Shown here: positions 57,663 to 64,000 of the stretch, piece by piece
Layout of the letters: every line of letters begins with the position of its first letter
Numbering within the stretch: position 1 is the first letter of the stretch
Assembly: GCA_034096865.1 (NCBI GenBank)
Contig: JAWQFJ010016693.1
Location: 27,501 to 91,500 of the forward strand
DNA length: 64,000 bases
Source: Theodoxus fluviatilis
Lineage: Eukaryota > Mollusca > Gastropoda > Cycloneritida > Neritidae
Direction: 5' to 3'
Program-made: the position numbers and the translations under genes
Notes under the pieces: model-generated
The model's input: only the letters and a program-made list of their open reading frames with translations
Databases searched by the model: none
Told to the model about the DNA's origin: nothing

Positions 57663-57875
57663 TTTGCTGACAGTCTTGGCATTCAATTTTTACCGCTACG
57701 CAGCGCTGCCAGCGCTTTTCCCCAGCGACGCGCAGCAGAGGGTTTCACAGAAGCAGCGCTGACAGCTGCTTACAGCGGCTGAGCTTACGGAACACGCTAC
57801 AGATTTTGCCTCCAGCTCGCACTCAGCTGCGCAAATTCTGTGCTCCGCGTGATTCGGGTGTAATACTGCCAATAA

Positions 57876-57997
57876 ACGTCGTTTAGCTTAAGATTACACC
57901 CGAATCACGCGCACCGTTAAGGTGCATGGAGTACAGTACCGCCGAGCAAGACGTTTGTCACAAAACGCAGATACATTAATGCGGCCGGATCTTAGCA
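57876..57997 (+). repeat. Internal part of the 45.0-kb MITE
   Basis: ACGTCGTTTAGCTTAAGATT...GCGGCCGGATCTTAGC is nearly identical to the interior of the 205-bp MITE at 45.03 kb but lacks its outer 30 bp. The preceding GTGATTCGGGTGTAAT (57848) is the inverse of an inner segment, so this copy is rearranged. Confidence 0.85.
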
Positions 57998-57999
57998 TA

Positions 58000-58210
58000 A
58001 CTCCCCAGGGCGTGCGAAGTCAGTCAGGCGGAGTGGCGGATGCGGTCAAAGGTCAGAATAACCACCAACTTCGACCATTTCAGCCTTCTTCGTGAGCCAG
58101 GTCATTCTCGGGGTTTTCGTGGTGCACGCGGCCGAACAAGCCGTTTCACGGCGCAAGCGCTGTCCAGCGCTGAGCAGCGCTTTGAATCGCTGCGCCTCGT
58201 GAACAAGCCT
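58000..58210 (-). mobile_element. Harbinger-type MITE end (AGCGCT-rich)
   Basis: CAAGCGCTGTCCAGCGCTGA...GAATCGCTGCGCCTCGTGAA and CAAGCCT, followed by TTA, is the inverse of the end of element Y (AGGCTTGTTCA...). Only one end is recognised. It stops about 35 bp before the promoter motif of the host gene. Confidence 0.55.
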
Positions 58211-58245
58211 TTAGTCCCTGTGCTCTACGCATGCCTATCGCATAC

Positions 58246-58255
58246 TCTCGCGAGA
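58246..58255 (+). promoter_or_regulatory. TCTCGCGAGA promoter motif
   Basis: The perfect palindrome TCTCGCGAGA is a known CpG-promoter element (bound by BANP in vertebrates) of housekeeping-type genes. It lies 27 bp before the ATG of the host gene. No TATA box is visible, as is usual for such promoters. Confidence 0.65.
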
Positions 58256-58281
58256 ACTTCAAAGCGTCGTGTGGATTCATC

Positions 58282-58387
58282 ATGGCGTCCGGCAACGATG
58301 AATACATTGTTGATCAGCTTCTCGCTTACTTGAACAACCCCCTCTTCCAAGCTCCCATCGACAATTTCATGGACAGCAACTGCATAA
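58282..58387 (+). CDS. BART-domain protein (CFAP36/ARL2BP-like), exon 1
   Basis: First coding exon of the only likely host gene. It reads MASGNDEYIVDQLLAYLNNP, then LFQAPIDNFMDSNCI, ending ATA A|GTAAG (phase 1). Hydrophobic positions and spacing fit the start of a BART domain, a helical fold that binds ARL2/ARL3-type small GTPases: in CFAP36 a 'VxxxxxFLxxPxWxxPIxxFxxxxC' segment stands here, and ARL2BP has a similar NFMD block. The start is supported by the upstream CGCG motif and a good ATGG context. The family call is by eye; CFAP36-like is slightly favoured. Confidence 0.65.
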
Positions 58388-58857
58388 GTAAGGCAGCATT
58401 TATTTAACACCAAATCAAAATTTTGGCGTCATTTCTATTCACCTTTCCCTTTTGGCGCTAGCCGATCAAGTGAGCACCTGCATTTCGACCTCGTCGAAGA
58501 TCAATAAAAGTGGAATCGTCCTCTGTATCATTTGTAGTAGGCGAAGGGCGTCATCATTTGACGCGTATTTATTCCATGTTTGACGGTTTATACACCATCT
58601 TCCCTTGTTGAATTATTTGGGTCGGATGTTTTTGCTCCGAGTGCCCTAGCTAACTGGCAAACTAGTATAGAGCGTTCAACCAACCAAAACAAAGTGTTAG
58701 AATGACTTGACCGAGCTGATGACGGAAAACCCATGGACTAATGTGTCTGTCAGTTCCGGAATGTAGCCAAGTCCCAATTAGGAAATGCTGGTGTTCTTCT
58801 TGATTTTGCTTACAGGCATGTCTGATCTTAAATTGTCATGTCTGATCTTGTCATGTC

Positions 58858-59721
<864 letters not shown>

Positions 59722-60006
59722 CGCGCGCGCGCGTGCGTGTGTGTGTGTGTGTGTTGTAAGTCTGGTTCTCTCCCCCCCCCCCGTTCCCCCCGTCCCCCCC
59801 CCCCTTCCCGTCCCCCCCCCCCCTTATTTGTGTGTGTGTGTGTGAGAGTGTGCCCGTGGTCTCGTGCAGGAGTGCACAAGTAATTCACTAACCTTGTCTA
59901 GGGTATGCAAAAAGAGAGAGAAAAAAGTTGTGTTTAAGGTATTGTAGGTAGACCTGATGTTTTTCTTCCTCTTCCTCTATTTAAGGAGGCCAGATTAAGA
60001 CTGTGC

Positions 60007-60009
<3 letters not shown>

Positions 60010-60064
<55 letters not shown>
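60010..60064 (+). repeat. (GT)n in intron 1
   Basis: About 27 GT units. The rest of intron 1 (60065-61060) is AT-rich without repeats I recognise. Confidence 0.95.
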
Positions 60065-60068
<4 letters not shown>

Positions 60069-61060
60069 ACAGTAGCTTGATCTGAATGTAAATCAAAATT
60101 TCTCTTTTTCTGAAAATGCTTATTAACAAAACCTTAAATAGTGCTCATATGGAAGATGGGACAGCATGCAGTTTGCTGAGAACCTTCAGTTCAATTTCTT
60201 TCTTCTTTTCAATAATTCTATTTTCAACGATCACAAAAAAGTTTAGGATTGGCCAGAAAATGAAATAGAGTCAGTCAGTTTACCATAACTTCTTGGCCTA
60301 ATAAAAATTTTCAATTTTATTCAGTTCAATTTATTTGAACTTTTGTCTCCATTCTTTATTATGAGAATATGTCATCCAGGACATGACCAGTTTGCTAAAG
60401 TTGTATCACTTTGTTTTTGCAAGTGAGGTGCCCACACAAGTAATCACATCATGGTATTTTGTGAAGGAGTAAGCCTGTGTTTTCTTTGGTATTTCATAAC
60501 ATTTTCCATTGGGATTCATCCTGTGATTTGTACCAATATGGTTTTTTTTCAGTTTCAACATCATTTCAGCATGGATGATAACAATATAATAACAATTTTG
60601 ACATGTGTGTTCTTGAGTCTTCGCTGTGTTGACTATTTAAATTTTAAACCAGATTGACTGCATGGGTTCCTTATTCATTTTTTCCCATTGCTTTGTTGTT
60701 CTTGTTCTTGTTGCTCTTGCTGCTGTCACTGTTGCACTCTGCTTTGGTTGTTTATAAAAAGTCTGCATATGTAAATTATTCAATACTTTAATATCAATTC
60801 ATACGTTAATATCAAGCAGTTTGAATTTTCTATCAAATTTCTCATTGGTGCAATTTATCGTTGAAAGATTTTTGAAAGGAAGAGAAATGTATGTTATCAT
60901 GAAGTATTCGTTTGGTGTTATTGCATAATGGTTGATTCAGTTGAGGGGTGTGATGCAAGTGTACTGATGTATGCTTAATGAGTTTCTGTTGAATTCACAA
61001 GCCATGTAAAGCTGCTCATTTCTCTTTGCTTGTTTCATAATGGAACTTTTTCCTCTCTAG

Positions 61061-61125
61061 TTTTTGATCCATCCCAAGAAGAATGTTCTAGTTACAAGCA
61101 AGTCCACAATGCATACAAGAACTTG
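61061..61125 (+). CDS. BART-domain protein, exon 2
   Basis: Preceded by a pyrimidine-rich acceptor (TTTTTCCTCTCTAG). With the last base of exon 1 it gives I, then FDPSQEECSSYKQVHNAYKN and L, ending at TTG|GTGGGT (phase 0). The 'F-D-x8-Y-x2-(I/V)H-x2-YK-x-L' spacing is exactly that of the CFAP36/BART N-terminal region. Confidence 0.65.
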
Positions 61126-61560
61126 GTGGGTATCAGTATTGTTTTCTCTCTTTTTATTTTTTGGTTGTCATTTGAATGTTTGCACGATAGGATGATCAAT
61201 AAGCAGTCATCTCCTATATCATTTCTGTCTTTCCTCAGCAAACTCTTTGATAATGGCAACTTGTTTGAATTAAGTTAAGTGCATGACAAAAGACGAATAA
61301 AGCTTTTTTTCTCTAGTAAGTGCATCCTTGAGGAAATGCCCTCTTCATCTTTCTGGGCAACATATGCTTCATTCAGAACATGGACTTCGTTCTATAACAA
61401 CTACAGTTTGCTTTCAGGCTAAATATAAAACAAAGAAAAGCTAGCTTCATGTTGGTGTATCTCAGAATTTTACTTTCATTCCAGTATGAATTTCAAGGAA
61501 TCTATACTCATATTTGCATGCTTGTTATATTTACTGACTTGTGCTGTGGCCTGGTTTCAG

Positions 61561-61671
61561 ATTGACGTGTTACTGGAAGGGTTTAGGCAGGACACTGGTC
61601 TGAGAGCAGAAAAGATTATTCAATCCCTGAAAGCCGTCAACAAGAGACCAGAAATTCGAGATGTGTACAGA
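61561..61671 (+). CDS. BART-domain protein, exon 3
   Basis: Acceptor CCTGGTTTCAG; 37 codons in phase 0: IDVLLEGFRQDTGLRAEKII, then QSLKAVNKRPEIRDVYR, ending AGA|GTGAGT. It continues the helical BART domain (LLEGF... GL...). Later exons, with the rest of the domain, must lie beyond the right edge: none is seen to 64000. Total so far is 94 codons. Confidence 0.65.
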
Positions 61672-61813
61672 GTGAGTTTCCTTTTCTTTTACTAGTTTGA
61701 AGACGTGTAGTCTTCCCATTTGTCATCATCACCCAATTGCTCATAACATCTGTAGGAAGTGTGTCTTTGCCATGACTTCTCTAAAGGCCTGTTGTCATTG
61801 AGCAATGCTTGCA

Positions 61814-63109
61814 CAGTAAAACCTCTATTTTGTGACCCTCTCTTAAACGACCTCCTCTGGATTGCGACTTGAAAAGTTTTAACGGATGTATATTCCTATC
61901 AAAGTGACCTCTCTTAAACAACTTCCTCCAAAACGTGACTTGTGACCGTCAATTCTCAGCATTTTAACAGCTTTTTGACCCAGATATGCCCCAAACTGCA
62001 GTCCCTTTAGCAGCACATGCAACTGCAGTTACTGTCCATTCCAAAATGACAGCTTTTGCAAATAATGTTATTGACACTTAGTGCAGTAGGAGCTACTTCA
62101 TGTTCTCTAATGATTGTCTGTCGTCCAGTGACGTCTCCCAAGACCAAGCGACTTGTGGTCAAGGGGCAGACAACTTTCGTGCATTACTGAATAACGCTTT
62201 TGTCCAGATTGGCTTGAAAGAGGAATGTTAAGCTTCTTAACAAACTTGTCACACAAGTTTCGCTCTGCATGAAATAACTGTCTGAAATTTTTAGCCATCG
62301 CGGGTTCAACAGTTTGAGTCTCATACCGATAGGTAAAAATAGCATAAACTTGCAGCAAGCTGCCGCGCCAGTGACTGAAGAGGCGGAGGCTGCTACTGGC
62401 GGCCTGGTTTCAACTTTGCTGCGAACGTGTCTGCATCAGTTTACAGGTGGCCAGTAGGGGAGGCAGAGGCTACTCCAATGGCAGCACTGACAGTGACCGT
62501 AGTGGTCTAGCATTCGTCAGTTAAGTTAAAGTTAAAATTAGGTTGAAGTTAGGTCAATTTTCCTCTGTTGGCCATTCAGTTAGCATGGAGTTAGGGTTAA
62601 AAGAGAATGAACCAATGAAGTAAACAATTCAACGATTGTTATAGCAGTACCATCTATTAGAATATTTTTCAACAAAATATCCCTGAAAAACATTCCTCAA
62701 GTAAGGTGCCCTTGAAACAGCCAGACACCACGCAGCCAAAATTGAACCTTTGTAAGTCACCTAATCAGTTATGTCATTTGCAAGTAACAGTTGTATACAT
62801 GTACATTATATCATGCAATATATCAGCCTCTTCAAAGTTCCTTTATCTCCTGTATTCTGCTCATACATGTACGGTTGTTTTAAGTAGAAAAGGCAGTCTA
62901 GCTTACTCCACGTTAACAGTAAGAAAGATGTATTGTGCATGTATTGCATTGTGTTTTATGTTGGCATTATTCCTCTATATAATACATTATATTCATTTTA
63001 TTTAAATCTCCTTACCTCCATTTTAAGATTCCATCCAAATTAAGACCCCCTCCAAATTAAGACCTGATTCAGTAGGTTTTATAAAGGTCGCAAAATAGAG
63101 GTTTTACTG
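61814..63109. mobile_element. Mariner/pogo-type TIR element
   Basis: CAGTAAAACCTCTATTTTGT with GACC at the left is mirrored by GGTCGCAAAATAGAGGTTTTACTG at the right, with TA following on the right (CA on the left, perhaps a changed TA). CAGTAxAACCTCxAT termini are typical of Tc1/mariner-pogo elements. Inner TAAACGACC-like repeats follow the left end. About 1.3 kb with no intact transposase; an 83-codon minus-strand frame (62107-62358) is unrecognised. It lies in the intron after exon 3. Confidence 0.75.
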
Positions 63110-63273
63110 TACTTTGCCAAAGTAGCAGTCATATCTAACCAATCAGGATGCAGAAGTAGATTAAAGCTGAGTCCTGATTGGTTAGATAAGATTGCTATTA
63201 CAGCAAAGTAGACATAAATGTTGCTCAGTTGAAACAGGCTTTAAATGCTTATTTTGTGTTGAATGATAGTGTA

Positions 63274-63676
63274 GTGGGGCCCTGTGGCAGAGTAGTTATC
63301 TCACTTGAGCTGCACTCACTTGCAGTGGGGCCCTGTGGCAGAGTAGTTATCTCACTTGAGCGGCACTCACTTGCAGTGGGGCCCTGAGCAGAGTAGTTAT
63401 CTCACTTGAGCTGCACTCACTTGCAGTGGGGCCCTGTGGCAGAGTAGTTATCTCACTTGAGCGGCACTCACTTGCAGTGGGGCCCTGTGGCAGAGTAGTT
63501 ATCTCACTTGAGCGGCACTCACTTGCAGTGGGGCCCTGTGGCAGAGTAGTTATCTCACTTGAGCGGCACTCACTTGCAGTGGGGCCCTGTGGCAGAGTAG
63601 TTATCTCAATTGAGCTGCACTCATGCAGTGGGGCCCTGTGGCAGAGTAGTTATCTCCCTTGAGCTGCACTCACTTG
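63274..63676 (+). repeat. 51-bp tandem repeat, 8 copies (SINE heads)
   Basis: Units start at 63274, 63325, 63376, 63426, 63477, 63528, 63579 and 63628. Each holds GTGGGGCCCTGTGGCAGAGT, AGTTATCTCACTTGAG and GCACTCACTTGCA. TGGCAGAGTAGTTA resembles a pol III A box. The last unit runs into the SINE body. Confidence 0.95.
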
Positions 63677-64000
63677 TGACTAGTGGGTGTGGCATTTGAA
63701 GCCGCACAGTTCTAGGGTTGCATCCTTGAGCAAGGTGCTCAACTCACATTGTTTCTCCCCACTCAGAAATAAAACTGGGAATCTGTGAGGGCAGCACTGG
63801 CACGCTGTAGTGTGATTAACCTTTGAATGCAGCCACGAGCCAGCATCGGGTTGGAATGCTCCCCAGGTAGTGAAGTCGGTGCTCTCACCTGACTGAGCAT
63901 CTTATCTGTCTGCCACTGTGTTTGATATCATGTGCCAGTAAAGCATTTATCACGCAGCCCAGTAATCATGGGGTGAAATGCAAAGCAGTGTGAGTCCCAC
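63628..64000 (+). mobile_element. tRNA-derived SINE, body
   Basis: After the last A-box-like unit, AGGGTTGCATCCTTGAGCAA holds a B-box-like GGGTTGCATCC. Then CTTGAGCAAGGTGCTCAACT, CACATTG and CCCACTCAGAAATAAAACTG correspond to the central segment found in many molluscan and echinoderm SINEs ('TTGGGCAAGGCGCTTTAC...CCCAGGTGTAAATGGG'). The end may lie outside the window. Confidence 0.55.

Larger units (their letters stand above)
56836..57797. mobile_element. Foldback element with near-perfect 435-bp arms
   Basis: The left arm (56836-57271) and right arm (57365-57797) are inverse complements with few differences, mostly in the AGCGCT-rich outer 120 bp; the loop is about 93 bp. The ends read GCGTGTTCCGTAAGCTCAGC and its inverse. 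Each arm carries the same short coding exon with a splice donor, pointing inward. I see no clear target duplication. Confidence 0.92.

Noticed and set aside
62107..62358. 83-codon minus-strand frame inside the mariner-type element
   Set aside because: No DDE or helix-turn-helix motif seen, so not called as transposase.

Overview
This is eukaryotic nuclear DNA, most likely from a mollusc or another lophotrochozoan. The sequence shows introns with GT/AG borders, a very high density of microsatellites and minisatellites, several non-LTR retrotransposon families with the C-terminal domains common in molluscs, P-superfamily (THAP) and PIF/Harbinger-like transposons, and tRNA-derived SINEs. There are no bacterial features. 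The species call is inference, and all family calls are by eye.

Left third (1-28.5 kb): a 420-bp dispersed repeat (three copies: 1, 13.9 and 18.2 kb); a frameshifted CR1-like LINE (0.9-2.9 kb) and a second LINE 3' end; a CpG-rich segment with CCAAT and TATA boxes (about 4 kb); a decayed Ty3/Gypsy element (LTR, proline-type primer site, gag, protease, RNase H; most of RT and the integrase lost; 6.1-10.1 kb); TIR elements at 12.1 and 17-18 kb; a minus-strand LINE split by a 1.45-kb insertion (13.7-16.1 kb); and a nearly intact LINE reverse transcriptase (24.1-26.4 kb).

Middle (28.5-40 kb): a 1.2-kb foldback carrying a THAP exon on each arm, then four long arrays: a 20-bp unit of about 120 copies, a 7-bp unit, (ATCT)n/(TA)n, and a 36-bp unit of about 35 copies. 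The long open frames over these arrays are by-products of periodicity and are not annotated as genes.

Right-centre (40-58.2 kb): three related P-superfamily copies. Copies A and B are tandem. B is interrupted by at least four later insertions, one with a perfect 9-bp target duplication. Copy D is an internally deleted derivative holding a 1.05-kb insertion, also with a 9-bp duplication. Then come tRNA-Lys-like SINEs, a 750-bp tandem duplication, a Harbinger-like element in inverted arrangement, and a second near-perfect foldback (56.8-57.8 kb).

Right end (58.2-64 kb): the only convincing host gene. Three 5' coding exons of a BART-domain (CFAP36/ARL2BP-like) protein lie on the plus strand behind a TCTCGCGAGA promoter motif. 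Its introns hold an 860-bp CT tract and a mariner/pogo-type TIR element, and the window closes in a SINE whose A-box head is amplified eightfold.

The main pattern is that three separate transposon families show inverted duplications of a transposon 5' end including a coding exon. Two are clean hairpins that could give long double-stranded RNA if transcribed.
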